Shown here: piece after piece, positions 42,585 through 51,838 of the stretch
Layout of the letters: the number at the start of each line of letters is the position of its first letter
How positions within the stretch are numbered: the stretch's first letter is position 1
Assembly (NCBI RefSeq): GCF_040215725.1
Contig: NZ_CP157967.1
Coordinates: 2,666,001 to 2,730,000, forward strand
Length of the DNA: 64,000 nt
Origin: Rhizobium sp. ZPR4
GTDB taxonomy: Bacteria; Pseudomonadota; Alphaproteobacteria; Rhizobiales; Rhizobiaceae
Direction of reading: 5' to 3'
Position numbers and translations under genes: made by a program
The notes under the pieces: model-generated
The model's database searches: none
The model's input: the letters and a program-made list of their open reading frames with translations, nothing else
Told to the model about the DNA's origin: nothing

Positions 42585-42869
42585 ATGACGGATAAAGAGA
42601 TATTGGCCGCAGACGCCGACAGCGAACATCAGCGGCTGGCCGATCTTGCCGAGCTTGGCGACGTCGATCTCTCGCAATATGCGCCGGGAACGTTCGGTTG
42701 CCACGAGGCGATGCACACGGCGTCGATCATGCTCGACATGACCGACGACCAGCTGCTGCAGCACCCCGCAATCCTGGCGAACCCCGACTTCTACCGCCTT
42801 GCGGGCGAAGTTCATGAGGCGCTATTCGCGCTTTATCAAGCTATCGGCGAGAAGCATCTGGCGGAATGA
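42585..42869 (+). CDS. Small conserved-looking hypothetical protein
   Basis: A 94-residue acidic, probably helical cytoplasmic protein with no signal or membrane segment. Visible: DSEHQRLADLAELGDVDLSQYAPGTFGCHEAMHTASIML and HEALFALYQAIG. The conserved-looking CHEAMH segment might bind a metal, which is a guess. It is 37 bases after lysS in the same direction, so it may be the third gene of that transcript. ATG 42585 follows AAAGGTG; a GTG at 42576 is also in frame. Family not recognised. Confidence 0.65.
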   Translation: MTDKEILAADADSEHQRLADLAELGDVDLSQYAPGTFGCHEAMHTASIMLDMTDDQLLQHPAILANPDFYRLAGEVHEALFALYQAIGEKHLAE

Positions 42870-42909
42870 GGCCTTGCCTTCCCGCCCGATGATGCAAAGC
42901 CGGTCCTGA

Positions 42910-43746
42910 TCAGTTGGTGACGGGCGAGCGGCGGTCGGCAGCGCCCGTCATGGTCGGATCCAATCCCGGTGACGGGCTTTTTCGCTTGGTCCCCGCATCG
43001 GCTCCGATGAAATCACCGTTTGCATCATAGCCCGGCTGCACATTGCCGGTCGATTTCGGTTCCGGCAACTGCGGCTTGGCATCGTGGACCTCCGCCTGAT
43101 TTGCGGCAGCCTTCTCTTCCGCGGCGATCGCCGCCTTCATCTTGTCCTTCTTGGCGTCGCCGCCATTGTCTGCCGCCAGCGCATTGTCGCAGTCGGTTAG
43201 ATTCTTCAACCCGGCGATCGCCGCATCGATATCCTGCGGCATCATGTTGATCTGCTCGCCATAAAACAGGCCGGCATTGCTCGCACCGCCATCGTAGTAG
43301 CGTGCCGTCAGCGGTGCCTCGGAGCTACCATCGACAAGCCTGTCGGGATGAGCCACATAGACGACGTCGGCGCCAAGCGCCCGGCCGCGCAGATCGGAAC
43401 GCAGCGTCGGTCCATTCTTGTCGAGAACCACAACCTGAACGAGATCCGGTTTCTGTTCCTGATAGACAGCCTTGGCAACCCGAAGCGCAGTCCTGACCCG
43501 CGTCAGCCCATCGGTCGGCTCGGTGCGAATATATTTGCGAACCCAGAAACGGTTGTCCTTGCGGATCGTGACGAGATTGACGTCGGTGCATTGAAGCCCG
43601 TTGGGAGATGCGGAGGCGAGACCGAGCAGCCTGTCCTTACCGATATAAAGCGCCAATACGCCGGAGCAGCCTATGAGAAAGGCCACTCCGCCGATCATGA
43701 CGACAAACTTCCGGGGTATCCGGAAAATGTGCAGTAAGGCGCTCAC
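42910..43746 (-). CDS. Membrane-anchored hypothetical protein
   Basis: About 278 residues from the GTG at 43746, which has GGAG 8 bases before it; other in-frame starts run from 43800 to an ATG at 43698. One N-terminal membrane helix (FVVMIGGVAFLIGCSGVLALYIG) is followed by a periplasmic domain with a basic-aromatic segment (DNRFWVRKYIRTEPTDGLTRVRTALRVAKAVYQEQKPDLVQVVVLD) and a low-complexity Ala/Lys/Pro tail. No domain is recognised. Codon use is normal for the window. Confidence 0.65.
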   Translation of the reverse strand: MSALLHIFRIPRKFVVMIGGVAFLIGCSGVLALYIGKDRLLGLASASPNGLQCTDVNLVTIRKDNRFWVRKYIRTEPTDGLTRVRTALRVAKAVYQEQKPDLVQVVVLDKNGPTLRSDLRGRALGADVVYVAHPDRLVDGSSEAPLTARYYDGGASNAGLFYGEQINMMPQDIDAAIAGLKNLTDCDNALAADNGGDAKKDKMKAAIAAEEKAAANQAEVHDAKPQLPEPKSTGNVQPGYDANGDFIGADAGTKRKSPSPGLDPTMTGAADRRSPVTN

Positions 43747-43837
43747 GCCAACTGCTCCAGCATAGACCACTCCAAGCCGACAAAAATGATCAACCCTCAC
43801 GTTAGGGAATTGGCGTTTCGGAATACTTAAAACTGAG

Positions 43838-43890
43838 GTGAAAGTTGTGCTGTCCTAGACATCGTTACCAAAAAAGGTCCAAACTTTCAC
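43838..43890. promoter_or_regulatory. Widely spaced inverted repeat upstream of LysR gene
   Basis: GTGAAAGTT at 43838-43846 and AACTTTCAC at 43882-43890 are perfect 9-bp arms, 44 bp centre to centre (about four turns). They lie 52-104 bases before the LysR start at 43942 and may be two half sites bound by a LysR tetramer. Confidence 0.35.
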
Positions 43891-43941
43891 ACCTATGACG
43901 GGCGCTTGCCTTCCCTGCCGCGAACATGCTCTAACCTTGGC

Positions 43942-44850
43942 ATGGCCTTCACCTTGAGACAGCTGCAATACTTCGTCGCCGTGGCGGAACAGGGCTCGGT
44001 GACGCGCGCTGCGCAGAACCTGTCCATCTCGCAATCCTCTGTGACCGAAGCCCTCAAGGAACTTGAAAGCGACCTTGGTGTCGAGCTGTTCGACCGCCAT
44101 CCGCGCGGGCTGTCCATCACCCATAACGGCCACCAGTTCCTGCGCCACGCAACGAAGATCCTGGCAACCGTTTCCGACGCCCGCACCAGCTTTTCCGGCA
44201 AACAAAATGAGTCTGGCGGCACGCTGAATATCGGCGTGACATCGCTCGTCGCCGGCTATGTGCTATCCGATCTTCTGGCACGTTACCGCCGCGCCTGCCC
44301 CGGCGTCGAAGTCAGCGCCATAGAGGACAATGGCGGCTATCTGGAACATCTTCTGGTTGGTGGTGAGCTCGACGTCGCCGTCATGGTCATTTCCAATCTG
44401 CGCGACCGCATGGCCTTGCAGGCCGAGATTCTCGAGACCTCGCCCTATCGCCTCTGGCTACCGATGGGCCATCCGCTCGTCTCGGCCGATATCATCAGCG
44501 TCGCCGACATCAGCCGCGAACCGCTGATCATGCTGACCATCGACGAAATCGAGGAAAACACCGGCAAGCTTTTGACCGCCCTTGGCGCCCGCCCACACGT
44601 TGCCTTCCGCACGCGATCGGTGGAGGCGGTGCGCAGCCTGGTTGCGACTGGTGCCGGCGTCGCGCTGCTGCCGGATCTCGTCTATCGTCCCTGGTCGCTG
44701 GAAGGCGACCGCATCGAAAGCCGCGACGTCTCCGGCTCGCTTCCTGTGGTACAGGTCGGCATGGTCTGGCGCAAGGGATCGAGCCTGCCGCAGGCGGCCC
44801 GCGACTTCGTCGGCGTCGCCGAAAGCATGCGTTCGGGGCGGCAGCGATAG
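43942..44850 (+). CDS. LysR family transcriptional regulator
   Basis: A 302-residue regulator. The helix-turn-helix FTLRQLQYFVAVAEQGSVTRAAQNLSISQSSVTEALKELE starts at residue 3; the effector domain (GTLNIGVTSLVAGYVLSDLLARYRRACPGVEV onward) has two Rossmann-like lobes. The form of the HTH and the IEDNGGYLEHLLVGGELDVAVMV segment place it in the CbbR/YnfL-like broad group without a defined ligand. ATG 43942 is taken because the HTH begins there. Nearest candidates for control are itself and the ydc-like operon 1.7 kb downstream. Confidence 0.87.
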   Translation: MAFTLRQLQYFVAVAEQGSVTRAAQNLSISQSSVTEALKELESDLGVELFDRHPRGLSITHNGHQFLRHATKILATVSDARTSFSGKQNESGGTLNIGVTSLVAGYVLSDLLARYRRACPGVEVSAIEDNGGYLEHLLVGGELDVAVMVISNLRDRMALQAEILETSPYRLWLPMGHPLVSADIISVADISREPLIMLTIDEIEENTGKLLTALGARPHVAFRTRSVEAVRSLVATGAGVALLPDLVYRPWSLEGDRIESRDVSGSLPVVQVGMVWRKGSSLPQAARDFVGVAESMRSGRQR

Positions 44851-44918
44851 CAGAAAGCGCCCTTCCGCCCCAATCGAGTCGAATACAATCGAGGATTGCC
44901 GCAAATGGAGAGCGAAGC

Positions 44919-45539
44919 ATGAAGACCGCAATCATATTCGACTGCGAATTCCTTTGTCTCGAAGGATCGCAGCGCCGCCTCTGGTGTGCCGCCCATGATC
45001 CCGATCCGGTCGTCGCGCAAATCGGGGCCGTCAGGCTCGGCCTCGAAGGTGATTTCGCGATCCTGGACAGCTACAAGGCCTATGTTCGCCCGATCGACAG
45101 GTTCGGCGATCAATATAAGCTCGACCCATTCTTCACCACCCTCACCGGCATCACCGAGGAAAGCATAAGATCTGAGGGTGTTTCCTTGCAGGATGCGCTC
45201 ACCGGGCTGGATCGTTTTTCGGATGGTGCCCGCCTCTGGTCGTGGGGCAAGGACGAGCTAAACATGATGGCGATCAGCTGCTATGTCGCCGGTATCCAGC
45301 CCCCAATTCCGGCGCACCGCTTCGACAATGCCGTCAAGCTTCTGCTGGCAGCGGGAATGCCTGTCGAGGATCTGGCGAAGACGCCAAGCAACGAGCTTTC
45401 CCTCTACTATGGCGTGCAGCATCCACCCCTTAAGGGCCATGATGCGCTCGATGATGCCCTTTCCATTTCCTACACGCTGCAACACCTCATGCTGGCTGGA
45501 AATCTGCGGCCAGAGGTTTTCGATCTCGCCCGCACATAA
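44919..45539 (+). CDS. DEDDh-type 3'-5' exonuclease family protein
   Basis: A 206-residue RNase T/DNA polymerase III epsilon-like exonuclease. Exo I is IIFDCEF with D8 and E10; Exo II carries D112 in WSWGKDELNM; Exo III is HDALDDA with H174 and D179, spaced as in DEDDh enzymes. It acts on single-stranded DNA or RNA ends; the substrate is not known. It starts with GGAG upstream, 68 bases after the LysR gene. It is not linked to the polyamine operon beyond position. Confidence 0.87.
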   Translation: MKTAIIFDCEFLCLEGSQRRLWCAAHDPDPVVAQIGAVRLGLEGDFAILDSYKAYVRPIDRFGDQYKLDPFFTTLTGITEESIRSEGVSLQDALTGLDRFSDGARLWSWGKDELNMMAISCYVAGIQPPIPAHRFDNAVKLLLAAGMPVEDLAKTPSNELSLYYGVQHPPLKGHDALDDALSISYTLQHLMLAGNLRPEVFDLART

Positions 45540-45680
45540 GGTTAGGAATCGGAATTTCCGATATCGTCTTTCTGATAAATGAATTTGCGAATACGGCGAA
45601 ATCGCGTCACCTTTTCTTCCGGGAACAGGAAGCCAGCCACTGGCTCCACACGATCAAGGCTCAAAAACCGGGAGAGTCCG

Positions 45681-46841
45681 ATGAAGCATCTGCTGAAATC
45701 ATGCACGGCCGCACTCGCATGCTTAAGTTTCGCCACGCAGATCATTGCTGCCGAGCCGTTGAAGACGCTCGGCAAGGGTGAAGGTGCCGTCAGCATTGTC
45801 GCATGGGCCGGCTATATCGAGCGCGGCGAAAGCGACAAGAATTACGATTGGGTCACGGGCTTCGAAAAGGAGACCGGCTGCAAGGTCAGCGTCAAGACCG
45901 CGGCAACATCGGACGAAATGGTCGCCCTGATGAACGAGGGCGGCTTCGATCTCGTCACCGCTTCCGGCGACGCATCGCTGCGTCTCGTGGCCGGCAAGCG
46001 CGTCCAGCCGATCAATACCGATCTGATCCCGAGCTGGAAGAACCTTGACGAACGCCTGAAGAATGCCCCTTGGCACACGGTCAACGGCGTCCACTATGGC
46101 GTGCCCTATCTCTGGGGGCCGAACGTGCTGATGTACAACACCGATGCCTTCAAGGGTCAGGCGCCGAAGAGCTGGAACATCGTTTTCGAAGAGATGACCC
46201 TGCCCGACGGCAAGTCGAACAAGGGCCGCGTGCAGGCCTATGACGGCCCGATCTATATTGCCGATGCTGCCCTCTACCTCATGGCGCACAAGCCGGAGCT
46301 GGGTATCAAGGACCCTTACGAACTCAACGAAGACCAGTACAAGGCGGCTCTGGAACTGCTGCGCGGCCAGCGCAAGATCGTCAGCCGCTACTGGCATGAC
46401 GCGATGATCCAAACCGACGACTTCAAGAACGAAGGCGTCGTTGCCTCCGGCTCCTGGCCGTTCCAGGTCAACCTCCTGCAGGCCGACAAGCAGAAGATCG
46501 CCTCCACCTTCCCGGATGAGGGAACGACGGGCTGGGCCGATACCACCATGCTGCATGCCGACAGCGAGCATCCGAACTGCGCCTATATGTGGATGGAACA
46601 TTCACTGCAGGCAAAGGTCCAGGGCGATGCCGCCGCCTGGTTCGGTGCCGTGCCCTCGGTTCCCGCAGCCTGCAAGGGCAATGAGCTGCTGACCGACAGC
46701 GGTTGCGCGACCAACGGCTACGACCACTTCGACAAAATCCGCTTCTGGAAGACGCCTGTCGCGAAATGCAGCACCCAGAGCGAATGTGTGCCCTATCATC
46801 GCTGGGTCTCCGACTATATCGGCGTGATCGGCGGCAGATAA
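45681..46841 (+). CDS. ydcS: Putrescine-type ABC transporter substrate-binding protein
   Basis: A 386-residue periplasmic binding protein of the spermidine/putrescine (PotD/YdcS) family. Signal peptide about residues 1-23 (HLLKSCTAALACLSFATQIIAAE). The mature part begins with VSIVAWAGYIERG and contains DLVTASGDASLRLVAGKRVQPI and the PYLWGPNVLMYNTDAF hinge typical of YdcS. Gene order (binding protein, ATPase, two permeases, aldehyde dehydrogenase) equals E. coli ydcSTUV-patD. ATG 45681 follows GGGAGAG. A 10-bp stem-loop follows the gene. Confidence 0.9.
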   Translation: MKHLLKSCTAALACLSFATQIIAAEPLKTLGKGEGAVSIVAWAGYIERGESDKNYDWVTGFEKETGCKVSVKTAATSDEMVALMNEGGFDLVTASGDASLRLVAGKRVQPINTDLIPSWKNLDERLKNAPWHTVNGVHYGVPYLWGPNVLMYNTDAFKGQAPKSWNIVFEEMTLPDGKSNKGRVQAYDGPIYIADAALYLMAHKPELGIKDPYELNEDQYKAALELLRGQRKIVSRYWHDAMIQTDDFKNEGVVASGSWPFQVNLLQADKQKIASTFPDEGTTGWADTTMLHADSEHPNCAYMWMEHSLQAKVQGDAAAWFGAVPSVPAACKGNELLTDSGCATNGYDHFDKIRFWKTPVAKCSTQSECVPYHRWVSDYIGVIGGR

Positions 46842-46858
46842 CGAACCGCATCGGCCTT

Positions 46859-46882
46859 CGCCGCTCCGAATGCGGAGCGGCG
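46859..46882 (+). other. Intercistronic stem-loop between binding-protein and ATPase genes
   Basis: CGCCGCTCCG / CGGAGCGGCG, a perfect 10-bp stem with a 4-base loop, 18 bases after the ydcS stop. There is no T-run. Such hairpins protect the 3' end of the abundant binding-protein message and lower expression of the genes after it. Confidence 0.6.
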
Positions 46883-46981
46883 ATCCCGCCGGCCCCTTGA
46901 GGGTTGGTTCCGCCGCAAACTTGCCCTGGTCGGTTTGGCTGGCATGATATCAAACACCACTGCATATCCCTGGAGAAACCA

Positions 46982-47968
46982 ATGAACGCCGTTCGTTTCC
47001 AGCAGGTGTCGCGCCATTTCGGCCAGGTCCGCGCTGTGGACCGCGTCGATCTGGAAATCGCGCCCGGCGAATTCTTCGCCATGCTCGGCCCTTCCGGTTC
47101 CGGCAAGACCACCTGCCTCAGGCTGATCGCCGGCTTCGAGCAGCCCACCGGCGGCCATATCGAGATCTTCGGCGAGACTGCCGAAGGCGTCCCGCCCTAT
47201 AGGCGCAACGTCAACACCGTCTTCCAGGATTACGCCCTGTTTCCGCATCTCAATATCCTCGACAACGTCGCCTATGGTCTGATGGTCAAAGGCGTCGGCA
47301 AGGTCGAGCGCCTGCGCGCCGCCGAACAGGCGCTGGAGTTGGTGAAGCTGCCGGGCTACGGCGCCCGCCGCCCCGGCCAGCTCTCCGGCGGCCAGCGCCA
47401 GCGCGTGGCGTTGGCCCGAGCGCTGGTCAACAAGCCCAAGGTGCTGCTGCTTGATGAGCCACTCGGCGCTCTCGACCTCAAACTGCGCGAGCAGATGCAG
47501 GAGGAATTGAAGAGCCTGCAGCGCGCGCTCGGCATCACCTTCGTCTTCGTCACCCACGATCAGGGCGAGGCTCTGTCCATGGCCGATCGCGTCGCCGTCT
47601 TCAACGATGGCCGCATCGTCCAGCAGGGCACACCACACGATATCTATCAGCGGCCAAAGACACGCTTCGTCGCCGACTTCGTCGGCTCCTCCAACGTCAT
47701 CGCCCCGGAAACCATGTCGTCGCTTGGCGGCGAACGGCGCTGGGCAAGCCTGCGCCCCGAGGCCATCCGCCTGACCGAAGAGAGCGGCGTCGCGGCGACG
47801 GTCAAGGCAACGAGCTTCCTCGGCGCGGCCACCCGCCTCTCGGTGGAGACAAATGGCACCCGCCTGCATGTGACGGTACCCGCCGGGCAGTTAGCTCCGG
47901 TTTCAGGCACATCCGTCCGCCTCGCATGGCTGCCGGCAGATGTCCACTATATGGACGACGCCGCATGA
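46982..47968 (+). CDS. ydcT: Putrescine-type ABC transporter ATP-binding protein
   Basis: A 328-residue ATPase of the PotA type. Walker A GPSGSGKT (36-43), Q-loop NTVFQDYALFPHL, signature LSGGQRQRVALARAL, Walker B VLLLDEPLGALD and switch VTHDQGEAL are all intact; a C-terminal TOBE-like domain follows (about 235-328). Its stop overlaps the start of the first permease gene (ATGA). The 140-base gap upstream holds only the stem-loop and the ribosome site. Confidence 0.93.
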   Translation: MNAVRFQQVSRHFGQVRAVDRVDLEIAPGEFFAMLGPSGSGKTTCLRLIAGFEQPTGGHIEIFGETAEGVPPYRRNVNTVFQDYALFPHLNILDNVAYGLMVKGVGKVERLRAAEQALELVKLPGYGARRPGQLSGGQRQRVALARALVNKPKVLLLDEPLGALDLKLREQMQEELKSLQRALGITFVFVTHDQGEALSMADRVAVFNDGRIVQQGTPHDIYQRPKTRFVADFVGSSNVIAPETMSSLGGERRWASLRPEAIRLTEESGVAATVKATSFLGAATRLSVETNGTRLHVTVPAGQLAPVSGTSVRLAWLPADVHYMDDAA

Positions 47969-48939
47969 ACGCCGCCGCCTTCCCCGCCTCGTCGAGCCAG
48001 GCGCCGGCCTCGATCCTGCCGCGCCGCGGCGGTTTCTTCGGCCGCCTTTCCGATCTCTTCTGGCGCCGCCCGAAGCTGCTGCTGTTCCTGATGCTGACGC
48101 CGCCGCTGCTCTGGCTCGGCATCATCTATATCGGCTCGCTGATCGCGTTGCTGCTGCAGAGCTTCTTCTCGATCGACGATTTCTCGGGAATGGTGAACTA
48201 CCAGTTCACCCTCTCGACCTATGCGCAGCTGCTGAACACAGCCAATTTCGATATCATCGTGCGCACGGTCGTCATGGCCGCTCTCGTCACCTTCGCCTCC
48301 GCCTTCGTCGCCTTTCCCATCGCCTATTACGCGGCGCGCTATGCGCAGGGCAAATGGAAGGCGCTGTTCTATCTCGGCATCATGCTGCCGCTCTGGTCGA
48401 GCTATCTGGTGAAGGTCTATGCCTGGAAGCTGATCCTCGCCAAGGAGGGCATCCTCACCTGGATCTTCGACAAGCTGCATCTCGGCTGGCTGCTCGACGG
48501 CGTGCTTGCCCTGCCCATCATCGGCGGCAACTCGCTGTCGGTGAGCTATATCGGCACCTTCCTCGTCTTCGTCTATATCTGGCTGCCCTATATGATCCTG
48601 CCGACGCAGGCCGCCCTCGAGCGCGTGCCGTCAAACCTGCTCGAAGCCTCGTCCGATCTCGGCGCGACGCCAAACCAGACCTTCCGCACGGTACTTCTGC
48701 CGCTCGCTTTGCCGGGTGTGGTCGCCGGCTCCATCTTCACCTTCTCGCTGACCTTAGGCGATTACATCATCCCGCAGATCATCGGCTCCTCGCGCCTCTT
48801 CATCGGCCAGGCCGTCTACGCACAACAGGGAACCGCCGGCAACGTGCCGCTCGCCGCCGCCTTCTCGGTCGTGCCGATCGTCATCATGGCCATCTATCTC
48901 TGGATCGCCAAAAAGCAGGGAGCTTTCGATGCGCTCTGA
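47965..48939 (+). CDS. ydcU: Putrescine-type ABC transporter permease 1
   Basis: A 324-residue inner membrane permease (PotB/YdcU type) with about six core helices after a basic N-terminal tail (residues 1-37). The EAA loop is EASSDLGATPNQTFRTVLLPLALPG, in place for contact with the ATPase. The last codons, TTCGATGCGCTC, end in TGA at 48937-48939, and the ATG inside GATGCG at 48929 is the start of the guest gene that follows. In the ancestral operon the same ATG would have started permease 2. Confidence 0.92.
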   Translation: MNAAAFPASSSQAPASILPRRGGFFGRLSDLFWRRPKLLLFLMLTPPLLWLGIIYIGSLIALLLQSFFSIDDFSGMVNYQFTLSTYAQLLNTANFDIIVRTVVMAALVTFASAFVAFPIAYYAARYAQGKWKALFYLGIMLPLWSSYLVKVYAWKLILAKEGILTWIFDKLHLGWLLDGVLALPIIGGNSLSVSYIGTFLVFVYIWLPYMILPTQAALERVPSNLLEASSDLGATPNQTFRTVLLPLALPGVVAGSIFTFSLTLGDYIIPQIIGSSRLFIGQAVYAQQGTAGNVPLAAAFSVVPIVIMAIYLWIAKKQGAFDAL

Positions 48940-48941
48940 TC
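48929..48941 (+). repeat. Direct repeat, left copy, flanking the inserted gene
   Basis: ATGCGCTCTGATC, identical to 49537-49549. It contains the end of permease 1 (GCGCTCTGA) and supplies the start codon of the inserted gene. Confidence 0.9.
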
Positions 48942-49537
48942 CAAGGTTTGTTGAGCTTATCGAAGAGTTTCCAGAACTCGCGGATGCGTCAATAATAATA
49001 GAAAAAGAACTCTACGCGCACTTTGGCCTGCTATTTTTTACGTTCGCACTGGTCGAACATTCCTTAATAAATTTTGCCGTTTTTGACGCGATGGGGAAAG
49101 CAATTCGAAATAATTCCCTTCGTAGCCGAACGGAGTGGGAAGATGCTTTTGACCGAAACTATGAGAAGGCAAAATCGCTTTCTCTAGGAAACTTAATTAA
49201 AACTATAAGAGACATCCCGGAGCTGGCTACTGATTTTGGCGAAATCGCTAAAATGAAGGCAGAGAGGGACTACTTTGCTCATCATTTTTTTCGCGACGAG
49301 ATAGTCTACTTCAAAAGCGACGATCGAGGATGGCTGTTGCTATTCAAATTGCAGGAGGTGCGGCAACGCGCTCACAAGCTTGAGGATAGGCTAAAGCCGC
49401 AATTCGATCTCATGTGTGGCCGCTATGGTTTACCACGCCCTACCTCAGAACAACTTACCCAAACACTCAATGAATATGAAAATGAAACCGCAGTTGCAGT
49501 GTCTAATGGCACTGCCCGATTTGGGTGGGAAAAGTAA
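48929..49537 (+). CDS. Inserted gene of unknown function with HEPN-like R-x4-H motif
   Basis: A 202-residue cytoplasmic, mainly helical protein; no signal or clear membrane span. It holds R113-x4-H118 in [14 protein letters not shown], the R-x(4-6)-H form found in HEPN ribonuclease domains, with a preceding helix [20 protein letters not shown] as in HEPN folds. No sequence family is recognised, so the assignment is tentative. Base use is much richer in A and T than the genes around it (many AAA, ATA, TTA and AGA codons), a sign of transfer. It starts inside the end of permease 1 (11-base overlap) and its TAA shares a base with the ATG of permease 2. The flanking 13-bp repeat is listed separately. 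Confidence 0.85.
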   Translation: MRSDPRFVELIEEFPELADASIIIEKELYAHFGLLFFTFALVEHSLINFAVFDAMGKAIRNNSLRSRTEWEDAFDRNYEKAKSLSLGNLIKTIRDIPELATDFGEIAKMKAERDYFAHHFFRDEIVYFKSDDRGWLLLFKLQEVRQRAHKLEDRLKPQFDLMCGRYGLPRPTSEQLTQTLNEYENETAVAVSNGTARFGWEK

Positions 49538-49549
49538 TGCGCTCTGATC
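49537..49549 (+). repeat. Direct repeat, right copy, flanking the inserted gene
   Basis: ATGCGCTCTGATC again; here it is the start of permease 2. Copy-to-copy distance is 608 bp. Confidence 0.9.
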
Positions 49550-50352
49550 GTGGCCAACGCGCCTCCTTCCCCCTGAAGATCGCAGCCGCCGGCGGCTTGC
49601 TCTTCCTGCATCTGCCGATCCTCCTGATCTTCGTCTACGCCTTCACCACGGAGGAAAAGAGCTATCAGTGGCCGCCACCGGACTTGACCCTGCAATGGTT
49701 CGGCATTGCCTGGAACAGGCCGGATGTCTGGTCAGCACTGGCGTTGTCCGTTCAGGTCGCAATCATCGCCACCATCATCGCCTTGATCCTCGGCACGCTC
49801 TGCGCCGCCGCAGTCAGCCAGACGAAGTTCTTCGGCCGCGAGGCGATCTCGCTGCTTGTGATCTTGCCGATCGCGCTGCCCGGCATCATCACCGGTATTG
49901 CGCTGCGCTCTGCCTTCAGCCTGCTCGATATCCCCTTCTCGGTCTGGACGATCGTTCTCGGCCATGCCACCTTCTGCGTTGTGGTTGTTTATAACAATGC
50001 CGTCGCCCGCTTCCGTCGCACCTCCGGTTCACTCATCGAGGCATCGATGGATCTCGGCGCCGATGGCTTTCAGACCTTTCGCCATGTCGTGCTGCCGAAC
50101 ATCGGCACGGCGCTGCTTGCCGGCGGCATGCTTGCCTTCGCTCTGTCCTTTGACGAGGTCATCGTCACCACCTTCACCGGCGGCCAGCAGATGACCTTGC
50201 CGATCTGGATGCTGGAGGAGCTCATTCGCCCGCGCCAACGACCCGTGACCAATGTCGTCGCCATGGTCGTCGTGCTTGTCACCTTCCTGCCGATCCTGGC
50301 AGCCTACTATCTTACCCGCGACGGCGACCAGATCGCCGGCGGCGGCAAATGA
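49537..50352 (+). CDS. ydcV: Putrescine-type ABC transporter permease 2
   Basis: A 271-residue inner membrane permease (PotC/YdcV type) with six helices. It starts [36 protein letters not shown] in normal form; the EAA loop is [23 protein letters not shown]. Its first four residues equal those of the inserted gene because the 13-bp repeat covers both starts. It lacks a ribosome site of its own now, so it depends on coupling to the guest gene's stop. Confidence 0.92.
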   Translation: MRSDRGQRASFPLKIAAAGGLLFLHLPILLIFVYAFTTEEKSYQWPPPDLTLQWFGIAWNRPDVWSALALSVQVAIIATIIALILGTLCAAAVSQTKFFGREAISLLVILPIALPGIITGIALRSAFSLLDIPFSVWTIVLGHATFCVVVVYNNAVARFRRTSGSLIEASMDLGADGFQTFRHVVLPNIGTALLAGGMLAFALSFDEVIVTTFTGGQQMTLPIWMLEELIRPRQRPVTNVVAMVVVLVTFLPILAAYYLTRDGDQIAGGGK

Positions 50353-50365
50353 AAGGGAGAGAATA

Positions 50366-51793
50366 ATGGATACCCAAATGCTGATCGGCTCCCGCTTTGA
50401 AGCCGGCACGGAAACGGAAGAGCATGTGCTCAATCCGAAGACCGGCGAGAAAGTGGTCGACCTGCCGGAGGCGTCGCTCGGCCAGATCGACGCCGCCGTT
50501 GACGCTGCGGAAAAGGCCTTTACGAGCTGGTCGCAGACGACGCCAAGTCAGCGCTCGAGCTATCTCCTGAAAATCGCCGACGCCATCGAGCGCGATGCAG
50601 AAGGCTTCGCTGCCCTGGAAGCGCTGAACTGCGGCAAGCCTATCAATGCGGTCCTTAACGACGAAATCCCCGCAATCGTCGACTGCTACCGCTTCTTTGC
50701 CGGCGCGGTGCGCAACCTGCACGGCCCGGTCGCCGGCGAATATCTGCCTGGCCACACCTCGATGATCCGCCGCGACCCGATCGGCATCGTCGGCTCCATC
50801 GCGCCCTGGAACTATCCGCTGATGATGATGGCCTGGAAATTGGCACCGGCGATTGCCGGCGGCAACACTGTCGTCTTCAAACCCTCCGAACAGACGCCGC
50901 TAACCGCCTTGAAGATGGCGAAGCTTTTGGCGGATGTCCTGCCGGAAGGCGTCGTCAACGTTATCCTCGGCCGCGGCGAGAGTGTCGGCAACGCGCTGAT
51001 CAACCACCCGAAGATCAGCATGGTCTCCATCACCGGCGATGTCGCGACCGGCAAGAAGGTGCTGGCCGCCGCCGCCAAGACGGTCAAGCGCACGCACCTC
51101 GAACTCGGAGGCAAGGCCCCCGTCATCGTCTTCGACGATGCCGATATCGACGCCGTCGTGTCAGGCATCCGCACCTTCGGCTACTACAATGCCGGCCAGG
51201 ACTGCACCGCCGCCTGCCGCATCTATGCCGACGCCAAGGTCTACGACAATTTCGTCGCCGATCTCACCTCGGCCGTGTCCAGCATCAAGTTCAATCTCGC
51301 CGACGATACCGAGAACGAGATCGGCCCGCTGATCTCCAAGCGCCAGCGCGACCGCGTCGAAAGTTTCGTCACCCGTGCCGCCGAACACAAGCACATGGAA
51401 ATCACGACAGGCGGCAAGATTTCCGGCGAGCGTGGCTTCTTCTATGCGCCGACCATCGTCGCCGGCGCCACGCAAGACGACGAGATCGTGCGCCGCGAAG
51501 TCTTCGGCCCCGTCGTCTCCGTAACACGCTTCACCAACCCCGACGATGCCGTCACCTGGGCGAATGACAGCGACTACGGCCTCGCCTCCTCGGTCTGGAC
51601 CAAGGACATCAGCCGTGGCATGCAGACAGCAGCCCGGCTGCAATATGGCTGCACCTGGATCAACACCCACTTCATGCTGGTCAACGAAATGCCGCATGGC
51701 GGCCTGAAGCAATCCGGCTACGGCAAGGATATGTCAGTCTACGCTATCGAAGATTATACCGCCGTGCGGCATGTGATGATCAATCACGGGTAA
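50366..51793 (+). CDS. patD: Gamma-aminobutyraldehyde dehydrogenase
   Basis: Oxidises 4-aminobutanal, made from putrescine by transamination, to GABA with NAD+. A 475-residue aldehyde dehydrogenase with the general base E246 in HLELGGK, catalytic C280 in [12 protein letters not shown]149 in APWNYP, and [10 protein letters not shown]. The gap to permease 2 is 13 bases with AAAGGGAGAG. The YdcW/PatD assignment rests on operon order and on the QDCTA signature of the ABAL-dehydrogenase group; related amino-aldehyde substrates cannot be excluded. Confidence 0.9.
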   Translation: MDTQMLIGSRFEAGTETEEHVLNPKTGEKVVDLPEASLGQIDAAVDAAEKAFTSWSQTTPSQRSSYLLKIADAIERDAEGFAALEALNCGKPINAVLNDEIPAIVDCYRFFAGAVRNLHGPVAGEYLPGHTSMIRRDPIGIVGSIAPWNYPLMMMAWKLAPAIAGGNTVVFKPSEQTPLTALKMAKLLADVLPEGVVNVILGRGESVGNALINHPKISMVSITGDVATGKKVLAAAAKTVKRTHLELGGKAPVIVFDDADIDAVVSGIRTFGYYNAGQDCTAACRIYADAKVYDNFVADLTSAVSSIKFNLADDTENEIGPLISKRQRDRVESFVTRAAEHKHMEITTGGKISGERGFFYAPTIVAGATQDDEIVRREVFGPVVSVTRFTNPDDAVTWANDSDYGLASSVWTKDISRGMQTAARLQYGCTWINTHFMLVNEMPHGGLKQSGYGKDMSVYAIEDYTAVRHVMINHG

Positions 51794-51838
51794 GAGGGGT
51801 TGGGGTAAACCAGCTCTCTTGAGTTTGCCGCACCGCTG

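Noticed and set aside
39587..42586. A 999-residue open frame antisense to gltX and lysS
   Set aside because: It lies wholly opposite two certain synthetase genes, shows no domain, and is explained by high-GC codon bias leaving the opposite frame without stops.
48929..49549. Insertion sequence or integron cassette around the guest gene
   Set aside because: No transposase, terminal inverted repeats or attC-like fold are visible; only the 13-bp direct repeat is supported.
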